This document shows, one piece after another, positions 34,943-44,733 of a stretch of 64,000 nucleotides of DNA. The DNA lies in the NCBI RefSeq assembly GCF_023101085.1, contig NZ_CP064703.1, forward strand, positions 372,001 through 436,000, given 5' to 3'. Each line of letters begins with the position of its first letter. Position 1 is the first letter of the stretch. The notes under the pieces were generated by a model, which saw nothing but the letters and a program-made list of their open reading frames with translations, was not told where the DNA came from and made no database searches. Origin of the DNA: Bradyrhizobium sp. 170. GTDB lineage: Bacteria > Pseudomonadota > Alphaproteobacteria > Rhizobiales > Xanthobacteraceae. The translations under genes were made by a program, and so were the position numbers.

Positions 34943-35935
34943 GTGATCAATCTCCCTTTTAGAAGCGCCCTCATGGGCTTTGGTCTCCTGATTGCGGCGC
35001 TCTCGCCGCAGGCCCATGCGCAATCGTCTCCCAAGACCGTGACGCTGGTGGTGCCTTTTGCGGCCGGCGGTGGCACGGATACCGTCGCTCGCCTGATTGG
35101 TGAGCGGATGTCGCGAACGCTCGGCCAGACCGTCATCATCGAGAACGTGGTCGGAGGCGGAAGTACGCTGGCCAATGATCGTGTCGCCCGATCGGCGCCT
35201 GACGGTTCGACAATCCTGATCAATCATGTCGCGCTGCTGGCCGCGCCCAGCCTGTTCACCAACCTGCGGTATGATACGAAAACGGCGTTCGAGCCGGTCG
35301 GCCTCGTCAACAACGCGCCGATGGTCCTGATCGGCCGCAAGTCGATCCCCGGCGAGGGACCGAAGGACCATGTCGCCTGGATCAAGACGCAAGGCGACAA
35401 GGCGAACTTCGCGCATGGCGGTCTCGGAACGAACAGTCATTTGTGCGCCGTGATGATGGGCAATGTGCTCGGCTTCAAACCGACGGTCGTGGCTTATCGC
35501 GGATCAGCCCCCGCAATCGGCGATCTCCTGGCGGGGCAGATCGATCTTCTGTGGGATCAGGTGACCAACGCGCTGCCGCAGATTCAGGCCGGAACGCTTC
35601 ATGGCATCGCCATTACGTCGCCGAAACGTCTGGAACAGTTGAAGGACGTGCCGACCACCGCCGAGCTCGGCATGCCCGAGGTCAGCTACTCGATGTGGCA
35701 TGGGCTCTACGTGGCGAAGGGTACGCCCAAGGAGACCATAGGCGCGCTGAATTCGGCGCTCCGCGCGGCGCTGTCCGAGCCGGAGCTCCTGGAGAAGCTG
35801 AAGCAGCTCGGAACCCTGCCATTCCCCGATAACGAGTTGACGGCTGAGGCGCATGCGCGCCTGTTCGCCGCCGACCTGCCACGGGTGGCGAAACTCATTG
35901 AGAGTTCGGGGATCAAGGCGAGCGAAGCGAAGTAA
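34943..35935 (+). CDS. Bug-type tripartite tricarboxylate transporter binding protein
   Basis: I place the start at GTG 34943, since GGAGGA lies 7 bases upstream and the signal peptide begins there (ALMGFGLLIAALSPQAHAQ). The product has 330 residues with the family landmarks VPFAAGGGTDTVARLIGE, NVVGGGSTLANDRVA, and VPTTAELGMPE. Such periplasmic proteins bind carboxylates or small amides and may feed TctAB permeases, which are not encoded nearby. Position next to dgoK hints at an aldonate ligand, but this is only inference. Confidence 0.87.
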   Translation: MINLPFRSALMGFGLLIAALSPQAHAQSSPKTVTLVVPFAAGGGTDTVARLIGERMSRTLGQTVIIENVVGGGSTLANDRVARSAPDGSTILINHVALLAAPSLFTNLRYDTKTAFEPVGLVNNAPMVLIGRKSIPGEGPKDHVAWIKTQGDKANFAHGGLGTNSHLCAVMMGNVLGFKPTVVAYRGSAPAIGDLLAGQIDLLWDQVTNALPQIQAGTLHGIAITSPKRLEQLKDVPTTAELGMPEVSYSMWHGLYVAKGTPKETIGALNSALRAALSEPELLEKLKQLGTLPFPDNELTAEAHARLFAADLPRVAKLIESSGIKASEAK

Positions 35936-35984
35936 GGCGGCTCGTGCGGCGTGGAACGGCTGCGCTGGATCCGGCGCAGCTCCG

Positions 35985-38552
35985 TCACACGATCAGGTCG
36001 TGCGTCGCGTGGCTAGTGACAGCGTTGCCCGGCTGATTCCACCATTGTGCAGACAGCTCGATCGGTTGGGCTGCCTCTGAAATCGCTGGCGGTGCACTGG
36101 TTGCTGCAGCGTTTTGGGGAGAACTGCTCGACGCCGGGATGTCCTCTGCAAGGTCGATGACGTCAGAAGCTTTTACGTCGGACATCTTGTCCTTGAAGTG
36201 GAACGTGTCGTCGGCGCCGTTGATGGTGATTGTCACCACCTGTGTGGTGCCGTCGATGGTGGTCACCTTGAAGCAGTCGGTCAGCGTGTCGCAGTCGTTG
36301 AGCGCCTGCACTTCGCAATTGGCGTTGTCGAGCTTGTAGGTCCAGACGCCATCCGCCGTCATCGTGAAGGTGCCATAGCCGGCATCGCTCGCCTTCGGCG
36401 CGCATACTGCCGTGAAGGTATTGGGTGTGTTGTCGACGTCGGTGTCGGTGAGCGTGCCGGTCGCGATCGGCGTACCGTATGTGCAAGCGCCAGCTTCGGT
36501 TACCGAGCCGGTTGTGGCGCCACAAATGACGGCGGCGTCGTTGGCGCCGTTGATGGTGATCGTCACGACCTGCGGGGTGCCGTCGATGGTGGTCACCGTG
36601 AAGCAGTCGGTCAGCTTGTCGCAGACATTGAGTGCCTGCACTGCGCAGTTGGCGTTATCGAGCGTGTAGGTCCAGACGCCATCCGTCGTCATGGTGAAGG
36701 TGCCATAGCCGCCCGTGCTCGCCTGCGGCGAATCGACCGCCGTAAAGGTGTTGGGAGTGTTGTCAACGTCAGTGTCGGTGAGCGTGCCGGTCGCGGTTGG
36801 TTTACAAGATACGGAATTGGCCACGCCGCCAGCCTCGATGATCGAGCCTTCCTTGGTTCCGCAAATGATAGCGGCGTCGTTGGTGCCATTGATGGTAACT
36901 GTCACCAGCTGCGCGGTGCCGTCCAGGGATGTCACCTTGAAAGTGTCGGTCAGCGTGTCACCGACATTGAGTGCCTGCACCGCGCAGTTGCCGTCGTCGA
37001 GCGTGTAGGTCCACACGCCGTCGGCCGTAACGATGAAGGTGCCATAGCCAGCATTGCTGGCCCTCGGGCAATCGACCGCCGTAAAACCGGGCGTGTTGTC
37101 GACGTCGGTAACGGTGAGCGTGCCGGTCGCGGTCGGCGGGTCGCACTTGGTGCCGCCGTCCTCGGTCACGGAGCCGGTGGTGGCGCCGGAAATGACTGAT
37201 GCGTCATTGGCGCCGTTGATGGTGACCGCTACCACCTGTGGGGTGCCATCGACGGTGGTCACCGTGAAGGAGTCGGTCAGCTTGTCGCCGACATTGAGTG
37301 CCTGCACCGCGCTGTTGGAGTCGTTGATCGTGTAGGTCCATACGCCGGCCGCCGTCATCGTGAAGGTGCCAAAGCCGCCCGCGCTCGCGGTCGGCGTGTT
37401 GACCGCCGTAAAACTATTGGGCGCGTCATCGACGTCGGTGCTGGTGAGCGTCCCGGTGGCGCTCAGCGCGCCCAGCGCGGTATTGGCGACGCCGCTGGCC
37501 TCGATCGCCGTGCCATTGGTGGCGCCGGAGATGATGGCCGCGTCGTTGGTGCCGTTGATGGCGATCGTAAAGGGTTGATTGGCCGAGAGCGTCCCGTCGG
37601 ATACGGTGATCGTGAAGTCCGTGATGGTCGGCGCAATAAGCGCATTGATTGCGTCATTATCCGGAACGAACGTATAGGCGCCGGTCGTGCTGTCCACGTA
37701 GAGCGTACCGTAGGGACCAGCCCTCGATACATCGTAGTTTACCCCGTCGATGACGTTGCTGCCGGCGGTTCCCCCGCTGATGCCGAAGGTCAGTGTCACG
37801 CCACTGTTGGGGCTGCTGGCAAGGAAAGTGCCGCTTGTCGCAGTGAAGAGGTCAAAGACCGTGGTGTCGATTTCAGTCGGCCCGATTATCGCATTCAGCG
37901 TCGGCGGTGTTGGCGGTGGAGGCGGCATTTGCCCGACAATCATCTCCGGGACTGATGCGAGGATTACCGCAGGCAAAGCAAGCACATCCAGCGCCGGGGC
38001 CGAATCATCAATCTGGATGAAATTGATCGGTTGCACCGGTAGCGGCTCGAGGGAAGGAGGTGTGCTTGATCCCGTCGACCCCAGTCCTTTTTCGAAGATG
38101 GCGAGCGCTTCCTGCTGGGCCGCCTGCAACTCGGCCATTCGCGCCGCGGAGTTTGTGCTCTGACTGACGCTGACCGAGGACCCCTGCGAACGCAGGATGA
38201 TGGTCTGCCCAGGATCCTCAACGAGTAAGTGCCGAGGGATCACTTCCTTGGTGGTCAGCTCGAATGCGCCATGTTCGAGATCCTTGTATATGATGTTGCC
38301 GTCGTCCAGGAACGTGACGTCAGGCTCGGCAGCCTGGGCCTGCTTCCCAAGCGCGAAGGCGAGTGCCGTGAGCCACAGCATGCCGAACCTGCCGGCATGA
38401 GCCCGGCTTCGAGAGCCGCCGGTCGCGTCTTGAGCGGCAGCGGCCGCGGTCTGGACGTTGCCGATGCGGGGAGACGGGGCCACAGCGGCCTTACGTTCGT
38501 CCCCTGTCTCGGCGTGGGACCCGACGAGCATGGCCCTACCCCCGTCTGCCAC
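35985..38552 (-). CDS. VCBS-repeat surface protein, cysteine rich
   Basis: A GTG-started frame of 855 residues (ATG 38531 is another start). A hydrophobic stretch near residue 57-75 (MLWLTALAFALGKQAQAAE) looks like a delayed signal peptide. Residues 200-330 carry a cadherin-like entry domain, and four tandem VCBS repeats of about 112 residues follow, each with a T-I-N-G-x-N-D-A start and a GVWTYTLDN core. The last part (SAQWWNQPGN) is unlike an RTX tail. Cysteines rise through the repeats: 0, 3, 5 and 6. VCBS proteins are adhesins or biofilm factors exported by type I secretion. It is divergent from a FecR-domain gene, a pairing common in rhizobia. Confidence 0.8.
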   Translation of the reverse strand: MADGGRAMLVGSHAETGDERKAAVAPSPRIGNVQTAAAAAQDATGGSRSRAHAGRFGMLWLTALAFALGKQAQAAEPDVTFLDDGNIIYKDLEHGAFELTTKEVIPRHLLVEDPGQTIILRSQGSSVSVSQSTNSAARMAELQAAQQEALAIFEKGLGSTGSSTPPSLEPLPVQPINFIQIDDSAPALDVLALPAVILASVPEMIVGQMPPPPPTPPTLNAIIGPTEIDTTVFDLFTATSGTFLASSPNSGVTLTFGISGGTAGSNVIDGVNYDVSRAGPYGTLYVDSTTGAYTFVPDNDAINALIAPTITDFTITVSDGTLSANQPFTIAINGTNDAAIISGATNGTAIEASGVANTALGALSATGTLTSTDVDDAPNSFTAVNTPTASAGGFGTFTMTAAGVWTYTINDSNSAVQALNVGDKLTDSFTVTTVDGTPQVVAVTINGANDASVISGATTGSVTEDGGTKCDPPTATGTLTVTDVDNTPGFTAVDCPRASNAGYGTFIVTADGVWTYTLDDGNCAVQALNVGDTLTDTFKVTSLDGTAQLVTVTINGTNDAAIICGTKEGSIIEAGGVANSVSCKPTATGTLTDTDVDNTPNTFTAVDSPQASTGGYGTFTMTTDGVWTYTLDNANCAVQALNVCDKLTDCFTVTTIDGTPQVVTITINGANDAAVICGATTGSVTEAGACTYGTPIATGTLTDTDVDNTPNTFTAVCAPKASDAGYGTFTMTADGVWTYKLDNANCEVQALNDCDTLTDCFKVTTIDGTTQVVTITINGADDTFHFKDKMSDVKASDVIDLAEDIPASSSSPQNAAATSAPPAISEAAQPIELSAQWWNQPGNAVTSHATHDLIV

Positions 38553-38814
38553 TTACCTTGTGCGATTTTTCACGGGTTGGCCCTGCCCAGCCCATGAGGT
38601 CAAAGAATCGCGATGCTGCCAGCCCGGTCGGCCAGCCGCCGAGAGTTCCTGCTTCAAGTTAGCCAATCCACGGGCGTTAGGCTTTAGGCTCAAAAGGAGT
38701 AATCCTTTCGAGCGAACGCTAAATGATGCCTTCCCCGGACATCGGGTCTAACGTCGCGCGTCAAAGAGCCCTTCAGCGCTCTCCCGGACAATATCTTCTC
38801 AGGAAGGGGCGATC

Positions 38815-39462
38815 ATGTGCACGCATGCCATTGCCGCATTGCTGACAGGCTTCGTTCTGACGACAGCCGGGTTTTTCGTCGCGCCGGCCCACGCGCAAGT
38901 CAGGCCCGCCGTTCAGGATGTCGTGTCAAAACCAATTGGAAAAGTCGTTGTCGCCACAGGTTCGGTCACGATTGAACGTGCGAGTGCGGTGGTCGTTCAG
39001 GCAAGCACCTCAGGTCAAGCTGGTCAGGCGAACGTAGGCGATCTCGTCTATCAGGGCGATATCGTTGCAACCGGCGCCGATGGCCGGGTCGGCATCAACT
39101 TCACCGATGGCAGCTCCTTCAATCTGTCGAACAACGCGCGCATGGCTTTGGACGAGTTCGTGTACGATCCAAAGAGTGCGTCCAACTCGACCTTGTTCAG
39201 CCTGACCAAGGGCACTTTCACTTTTGTCGCGGGCCAAGCCGCGAAGACCGGGGATATGAAGGTCGATACCCCGGTTGCGACCATGGGCATTCGGGGCACG
39301 ACACCACGCGTCGAAATTTCGGATGACGGGACAGTCAGATTTTCGACGCTCATTGAAGAAGGCAAGAGCAAGGGCCCGCGAAAGCCCGAAGCACCAGCGA
39401 AACCGCAACCCGAGCAAAAGCCCTATCCAAAATCAAATCTGAACATCTGTCGCGGATGCTAG
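38815..39462 (+). CDS. FecR-domain secreted protein
   Basis: A 215-residue protein. A signal peptide (residues 1-28, ending APAHAQ) leads into a FecR-type beta domain with DLVYQGDIVATGADGRVGI, then FTDGSSFNLSNNARMALDEF and VATMGIRGTTPRVEI. The C-terminus is Pro/Lys-rich and ends in two cysteines. FecR domains of this free-standing sort, near VCBS or RTX proteins, probably bind a cell-envelope partner during adhesin export. GGAAGGGG precedes the ATG. It is divergent from the VCBS gene with 262 bases between, which should hold both promoters. Confidence 0.8.
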   Translation: MCTHAIAALLTGFVLTTAGFFVAPAHAQVRPAVQDVVSKPIGKVVVATGSVTIERASAVVVQASTSGQAGQANVGDLVYQGDIVATGADGRVGINFTDGSSFNLSNNARMALDEFVYDPKSASNSTLFSLTKGTFTFVAGQAAKTGDMKVDTPVATMGIRGTTPRVEISDDGTVRFSTLIEEGKSKGPRKPEAPAKPQPEQKPYPKSNLNICRGC

Positions 39463-39558
39463 GCCCGATCGCGGTGCGGGAGACTCGTCAGCCAACCAGG
39501 TCCGGGACTTCAAATCGACGGTCGCCCCTTTGCCAGCGTCGGGAACGGAGAGCCTGAT

Positions 39559-40428
39559 ATGAAATGCAGTGCGAGCCGGCGCGTCATTCAGCGGCTCGTG
39601 CCTGCTTTTGCCTTGGTGCTGTTCGGGTCGCTGGCTGCCGCGCAGAGCCCCAAGAAGAGCGACTATATCGAGAACATTGCGTTGTGCAACGGTTCGGATG
39701 GCACGTCGTTTGCGGTACGAATCGATGGTTGCACAGCGTTCATCGATTCCGGTCAGGGTACGGCGAGGGCGCGCGCGATTGCCTATAACAATCGTGGCAA
39801 TGCCAATACGGCAAAGGGAGACATTGATCGCGCTCTCCTGGATTTCGATCAATCGATCAAGCTCGATCCGACTTTCGCAAAGGCCTTCAACAACCGCGGC
39901 GCGGCCTACTTGAGGAAAGGCGAATACGACCTCGCCCTCAAAGCTCTCGATCAGGCGATCCGGCTGAACCCGAACTACGGCAGAGCTTTCGTCAACCGTG
40001 CCGGAGTCTACCTGAAGAAGAACGAGTACGATCGCGCAGGCCGGGACTATGACGAGGCCATTCGCCTCGAGCCCAATCTGGAGTCCGCCTGGAGCGGCCG
40101 CTGCTGGACCCGGGCCATCCTTGGCTCGTTGCAGGCGGCGCTTGAAGACTGCAGCAAGGTGCTTCAGTCGTGGCCCAACGACGCCGCCACGCATGACTCG
40201 CGTGGACTGATCCACCTGAAGCTGGGACAGGCTGACGCGGCGATCGATGATTTCAGTTCCGCGCTGCGTGTCGATCCGAAGCTGGCGAGCGCGCTCTATG
40301 GGCGCGGACTCGCCAGGCTCAAGAACGGCGACAAGGCCGGCGGCGATGCCGATATTTCCGCGGCAAGGACGATCCAGCCCGGAATCGATGACGACTTCAT
40401 CCGCTATGGCGTGCGTGGCAACAACTAA
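39559..40428 (+). CDS. Periplasmic TPR protein
   Basis: A 289-residue protein with a signal peptide (residues 1-30, ending SLAAAQ) and six or more TPR units from about residue 70 (for example AIAYNNRGNANTAKGDIDRA and AKAFNNRGAAYLRKGEYDLA). TPRs mediate protein contacts, here likely in the periplasm. It follows the FecR gene by 96 bases on the same strand and probably shares its transcript. The trio VCBS/FecR/TPR is best read as one surface-structure locus. Confidence 0.82.
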   Translation: MKCSASRRVIQRLVPAFALVLFGSLAAAQSPKKSDYIENIALCNGSDGTSFAVRIDGCTAFIDSGQGTARARAIAYNNRGNANTAKGDIDRALLDFDQSIKLDPTFAKAFNNRGAAYLRKGEYDLALKALDQAIRLNPNYGRAFVNRAGVYLKKNEYDRAGRDYDEAIRLEPNLESAWSGRCWTRAILGSLQAALEDCSKVLQSWPNDAATHDSRGLIHLKLGQADAAIDDFSSALRVDPKLASALYGRGLARLKNGDKAGGDADISAARTIQPGIDDDFIRYGVRGNN

Positions 40429-40522
40429 TCAGCGAGCCCTGGTAATCAGCGAGTCCTCTTAATCAGCAAGTCCTGGCGCGGCGAACTCGTCATGAAACGA
40501 TGCCGCGCCTGAACTGCTGGGG

Positions 40523-41503
40523 CTAATCCAGCTTCACGTTCGCTTCCGTCACGACCTTGCGCCAGCGCTCGATTTCCGCGGACACCATTTTCGCGAACGC
40601 GGGGCCTGTGACGTCGGGGACATCGGAGCCGTTACGCTCCCAGGCCTCCTTGATGGCAGGCGTCTGCATGGCCTTCTGCAGTTCCTTGATCATCTGCTCG
40701 ACAATCGCCGGCGGCGTGTTCTTGGGTGCAAACAGGCCGTACCAGGTCGACACTTCATATCCGGCCAGGCCCGCTTCCGCGGTGGTCGGAAGATCGGGGA
40801 ATGCCGGCACGCGTTTCGGCGCGGCGACGGCAAGCGCGCGCAACTGTCCGGCCCTGACGGGCGCTGCCGACGTACCGAGCCCGTCGAAGACAACAGGCAC
40901 GTGGCCGGCGATGAGATCCTGCATCGCGGGGCCGGCCCCGCGATAGGGGACGTGCTGAATGTTGGTCTTGGTCAGGATCTTGAACAGTTCGCCCGCCAGA
41001 TGATGCGTGGTGCCGGCGCCGGCGGAGCCGTAGTTCAATTTGCCCGGATTGGCTTTGGCGTAGGCGATGAACTCGGCGAGGGTCTTGGCGGCGATCTTGT
41101 CGGGATTGACGACCACCACCTGCGGCGGTCGCGCGACCAGCGCCACCGCGATAAAGTCCTTCTCGAAATTGTAGTCGAGGTTGGGATAGAGCGAGGGTGC
41201 GATGGCGTGATGTGCCGCGCCCATGAAGAAGGTGTAGCCGTCAGGCGCCGCTTTCGACGCCGCCGATGCGCCGACAGTGCCGCCGGCGCCCGCGCGGTTT
41301 TCGATCAGCACGCGCTTGCCGAGCTGGGCATCGAGCTGGGCCGCCAGCGGGCGGGCAAAGGCATCGGTGCCACCGCCGGCCGCGAACGGCACGATGAAGG
41401 TGATCGGCTTCTCCGGCCATGATTGGGCCTGCGCCTGGCCGGCTACGGCGGATACGGCCGTCAGAAGTGTAAGCAGGGCGCATCGGACAACTCTTGACTT
41501 CAC
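40523..41503 (-). CDS. Bug-type tripartite tricarboxylate transporter binding protein
   Basis: A 326-residue protein with signal peptide (residues 1-26, ending GQAQAQ) and the landmarks ITFIVPFAAGGGTDAFARPL, NRAGAGGTVGASAASKAAPD and LPTTAEAGLAGYE. It is a paralogue of the protein at 34943. No TctA or TctB permease is beside it, so it probably works with a remote permease or as a sensor protein. The ligand is unknown. Confidence 0.88.
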   Translation of the reverse strand: MKSRVVRCALLTLLTAVSAVAGQAQAQSWPEKPITFIVPFAAGGGTDAFARPLAAQLDAQLGKRVLIENRAGAGGTVGASAASKAAPDGYTFFMGAAHHAIAPSLYPNLDYNFEKDFIAVALVARPPQVVVVNPDKIAAKTLAEFIAYAKANPGKLNYGSAGAGTTHHLAGELFKILTKTNIQHVPYRGAGPAMQDLIAGHVPVVFDGLGTSAAPVRAGQLRALAVAAPKRVPAFPDLPTTAEAGLAGYEVSTWYGLFAPKNTPPAIVEQMIKELQKAMQTPAIKEAWERNGSDVPDVTGPAFAKMVSAEIERWRKVVTEANVKLD

Positions 41504-41743
41504 GGCATTTTCCTCCGGCTATTGCAGATCGGCGTCCGCCGTCGGCGGCGCGAATGTCATTTTTGCCTCGCTGGTTCCGGCGTTCAGCCGGAATGGACAG
41601 GGGGCAGCGGGGCCTTACCGTATGCAAGATACCACGCGTGATCCATTAAAATGATCGGTCGGAAACAAGGCGGCACCGGGGCGTTTGGTCGCTACCAATG
41701 AGCTCGGGGCTAGCTTTTCCGGTATGGCACGCCCCAGCTATCC

Positions 41744-41799
41744 GACAGGAGGACAGGAGGACAGGAGGACAGGAGGACAGGAGGACAGGAGGACAGGAG
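41744..41799. repeat. Tandem repeat, 7 copies of an 8-bp unit
   Basis: The unit GACAGGAG is repeated seven times without error from 41744 to 41799, followed by G. It lies 14 bases after the end of the GT87 gene (minus strand, stop at 41814). Eight is not a multiple of three, and no real gene crosses it. Perfect short repeats of this kind vary in copy number by slipped-strand pairing. Confidence 0.95.
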
Positions 41800-41813
41800 G
41801 TTGGCGCGCGCGC

Positions 41814-43040
41814 CTATCGCGCTGGTGGCGGGGCCGGAACCCCGGCACGAAGCAGCAGCACGATCAGCAGCAGGGGAAACAGCGGGGCTAATCTGGCCAC
41901 GGGAAACAGCAAGGGCGGGCTCAGCATCGGCAACAGCCAGATCATGAACGCCAAGGTCCAGCACCACAGCGGCAGCGGGGCGCTGCGCGCCATCAACCAG
42001 AGTGCCGCCGCGATCACCAGCAGCGTCCCATCATAGGGTCCGGAATGCGGCGCGGCGAGGACGGTCGCGGCCAGAAAGACCGCCGTCTTTTCCCTGGTCC
42101 CCAATCGCGACCGGAACGCGATGACGACGGATGCCGCCGCGCCGAGTGCGGCAAGCAGTTGAATCCACGACGCCAGCCGCTCCGGCGCGCCGAGCAGAAT
42201 CGCGCAGGTGTAGACACTGTGCCCCCACATGCGGCCGAACTCGATCCACTTCTCGCTCGGGCTGACGAGATTCTCGAGGATGAGCGGAAACCAGCGCAGC
42301 CACAGGTCCCATCCGAAAATCAATCCGCTCGCGATCATCATGGCCAGCGCGGACAAGCCCGCCGCCAAAAACGCACGCCATTGCCCGGCCGCGATCAAGG
42401 CGATCGGGACCAGAATGCAGAACTGGGGTTTGAACGTCAGCAATCCCAGCACCAATCCGCCGAGATAAGGACGCTGTTCGAGAAGGCCAAACCCGCCGAT
42501 GATCAGGGCTGTGACCAGAAAGACGGCCTGACCGTCGATCGCATTGATGGCCGATGCCGGGCAAATCAGCGCGGCCACGAGCAGGGCGCGCGACGGCAGG
42601 GCGGCTGGCGCACTTGATCGCAGCGCCAGCGCCACCAGGGCGCCGGTCACGACCTGAAACGCCACATAGGAGCCGAAGAAGCCCAGTGGCGCGAACGGCA
42701 GCAGCATCAGCAGAAAGCTCGGCGGGTAGGCCCATGGCCGAAATTCCAGCGGCTTGGAGAGCCAGCCTGCAAAATTCGTGTTGAGGAAGTCGGTGAAGCG
42801 ATCGCCGTCGAAGATCAGCGGCGCGTTGCCGTCGAGGACCGAGCGGATCGCGCCGTAGAAGACCATCCAGTCGGTGCCGAGGGTATTGTAGTCGAGCCCG
42901 ATCTTGCCCGGATATGGATTGGTCGTGAGCAGAACCAGCCAGACGTAGAACGACATCACCAGGGCGGGGATCAGCACGACCGCGGGTGGACGCAGCACGT
43001 CTCTCTGCTCGAAATCGCCTCCGCCGTGTGCCAAGTCCAT
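41814..43040 (-). CDS. GT87-family membrane glycosyltransferase (DUF2029)
   Basis: From ATG 43040 (AGGA upstream) the product has 408 residues with about ten hydrophobic helices. The first luminal loop has the family pattern GLDYNTLGTDWMVFYGAIRS, with the D of TDW as the likely catalytic or metal residue, and the text EFRPWAYPPSFLLMLLPF is typical. GT87 enzymes use polyprenyl-phosphate mannose (or similar) to modify lipids or lipoglycans on the periplasmic side. No partner is adjacent. An upstream TTG at 43067 is the alternative start. Confidence 0.8.
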   Translation of the reverse strand: MDLAHGGGDFEQRDVLRPPAVVLIPALVMSFYVWLVLLTTNPYPGKIGLDYNTLGTDWMVFYGAIRSVLDGNAPLIFDGDRFTDFLNTNFAGWLSKPLEFRPWAYPPSFLLMLLPFAPLGFFGSYVAFQVVTGALVALALRSSAPAALPSRALLVAALICPASAINAIDGQAVFLVTALIIGGFGLLEQRPYLGGLVLGLLTFKPQFCILVPIALIAAGQWRAFLAAGLSALAMMIASGLIFGWDLWLRWFPLILENLVSPSEKWIEFGRMWGHSVYTCAILLGAPERLASWIQLLAALGAAASVVIAFRSRLGTREKTAVFLAATVLAAPHSGPYDGTLLVIAAALWLMARSAPLPLWCWTLAFMIWLLPMLSPPLLFPVARLAPLFPLLLIVLLLRAGVPAPPPAR

Positions 43041-43287
43041 GCGCTGTCCTGCCAGTTTTCCTGCCAAGCGACGAGCTGTCTAGCTGCGGGCGGATGCGAA
43101 TCGGCATGATCCTGCAAAGACCTTAACGAAAGGACTTCGGTAGTTGGGCCGCTAACGGGCAAGAAGCCGATGCCGAGCCGATTTTTCCGCTCTCACGGGA
43201 GGAAATTTCGGCCTCCTCCGTCGGTCCAAATGGACTCCGGTTGCAAAGATAAATATGCTCACCCTGGGTGTGTGGGGGAATGCGCTT

Positions 43288-44547
43288 ATGAAATGCCGGG
43301 CTGCTGCGGTCGCAGTTTTGTTGTGTACGATTTTTGCGAGTTCGAATGCGAATGCGCGCGGGCCCTACGGTTCGATCAGCGTTGGCAACTGGAAGGGCGG
43401 GGCCTACACCAACGACCAGACCGGATCCTTCTCGCATTGTGCAGCAGGCGCCCGATACGCCAGCGGCGTCTACTTCATGGTGACGATCGACGGCAATGGC
43501 GGGTGGGGTCTGGGGTTCATGCATGAGCAATGGACGCTTACACCAGGGCAGGCCTTTCCGCTGGCCCTGACGTTCGACGGACAGCAACCGTTCAATGTCC
43601 ATGGCGTCCCGATCGGCGACAAGGTGGTTCGCGTGCCGATGCCGGCCAATTCCGCGCTCATCGCCCAATTCCGAAAGGCGAAGGCGATGACGGCCTATAC
43701 GCAAGGCCAGCTCTTCCAGTTCAGCCTCGATCAGACCGGACAGCTACTGCCCGTTCTGGCGAATTGCGTCGCCAAGACCAAGCAATCCGGTGTGGCCAGT
43801 GCCGGCGATTTCTCGGTCCTTCCCGCAGCCAAGGCGGTCGCTGCGGCGGCGACACCGGATTCGACGCCTGCCAAGCCTGACAGGCTGTTCGACCAGACCG
43901 GCACCGGCTTCCTGGTGAGTTCGAATGGACACCTCGTGACCAATGCGCACGTGGTGCAGGGCTGCGTCGGCGACATCTTGGGCAATCCGTCCGGCGAGGC
44001 GCCCGCCAAACTGCGCCTGGTGTCGAGCGACGAGACCAACGACCTTGCGCTGCTGCAGGTGACCGGCTCGTTCAAGGACGTCGCCAAAATCAGAGACAAG
44101 GCGATCCAGTCCGGCGACAGCGTGGTGGCGATCGGCTATCCCTTTCATGGACTGCTGACGTCCGATTTCACGGTGACGACCGGGATTGTGAGCTCGCTCA
44201 GCGGCATCCTGAACGATACGCGCTTCCTGCAGATCAGCGCGGCCGTTCAACCCGGCAATAGCGGCGGGCCGCTATTGGCCTCGAGTGGCGACGTGGTCGG
44301 CGTGGTTGCGGCCAAATTGAATGCGTTGAAATTCGTGCGGGCGACGGGCAACATCCCCGAGAACATCAATTTCGCCATCAAGACCGGGGCCCTGCGGGAT
44401 TTTCTCGATAACAGCGTGGTGCCGTATCAGATCTCCGACGCCAAGGCCGAGTTGAAGACGGCCGACATCGCGCGCAATGCGCGGGCGTTTACGTTCCTGA
44501 TTTCCTGCAAGGCCAAGGCAAGAGAAAAAGAGACCGCGAGGAACTAG
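43288..44547 (+). CDS. Trypsin-like (S1C/Deg-type) serine protease
   Basis: From ATG 43288 the product has 419 residues with a signal peptide (KCRAAAVAVLLCTIFASSNA, ending NANA). Residues 30-170 are an N-terminal domain of unknown role. Residues 200-400 are the protease: H in TNAHVVQG, D in ETNDLALLQV and S in QPGNSGGPLL. It has no PDZ domain, so it is not a full Deg protease. It probably acts in the periplasm or outside the cell. The gene is monocistronic. Confidence 0.85.
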   Translation: MKCRAAAVAVLLCTIFASSNANARGPYGSISVGNWKGGAYTNDQTGSFSHCAAGARYASGVYFMVTIDGNGGWGLGFMHEQWTLTPGQAFPLALTFDGQQPFNVHGVPIGDKVVRVPMPANSALIAQFRKAKAMTAYTQGQLFQFSLDQTGQLLPVLANCVAKTKQSGVASAGDFSVLPAAKAVAAAATPDSTPAKPDRLFDQTGTGFLVSSNGHLVTNAHVVQGCVGDILGNPSGEAPAKLRLVSSDETNDLALLQVTGSFKDVAKIRDKAIQSGDSVVAIGYPFHGLLTSDFTVTTGIVSSLSGILNDTRFLQISAAVQPGNSGGPLLASSGDVVGVVAAKLNALKFVRATGNIPENINFAIKTGALRDFLDNSVVPYQISDAKAELKTADIARNARAFTFLISCKAKAREKETARN

Positions 44548-44733
44548 GGCAGAGGCCGCGCGGCTATCTTGCCCACGAGCCACGTTGCCCACCGGCCGGC
44601 GGGATTTCGCGATCAACCTTCTGACGGCGCCCGGCCGTGAAATCAGCGTGCGCATCTGTGGCGCTGATCTGTCAGCCCAAAACCTGGGCGCGGGTCTCGC
44701 TTGAAGGCCACCTGCCTTCAGGCCATTCAACGC

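Noticed and set aside
41744..41799. Possible CRISPR array
   Set aside because: The units are 8 bases with no spacers, so it is a simple tandem repeat.
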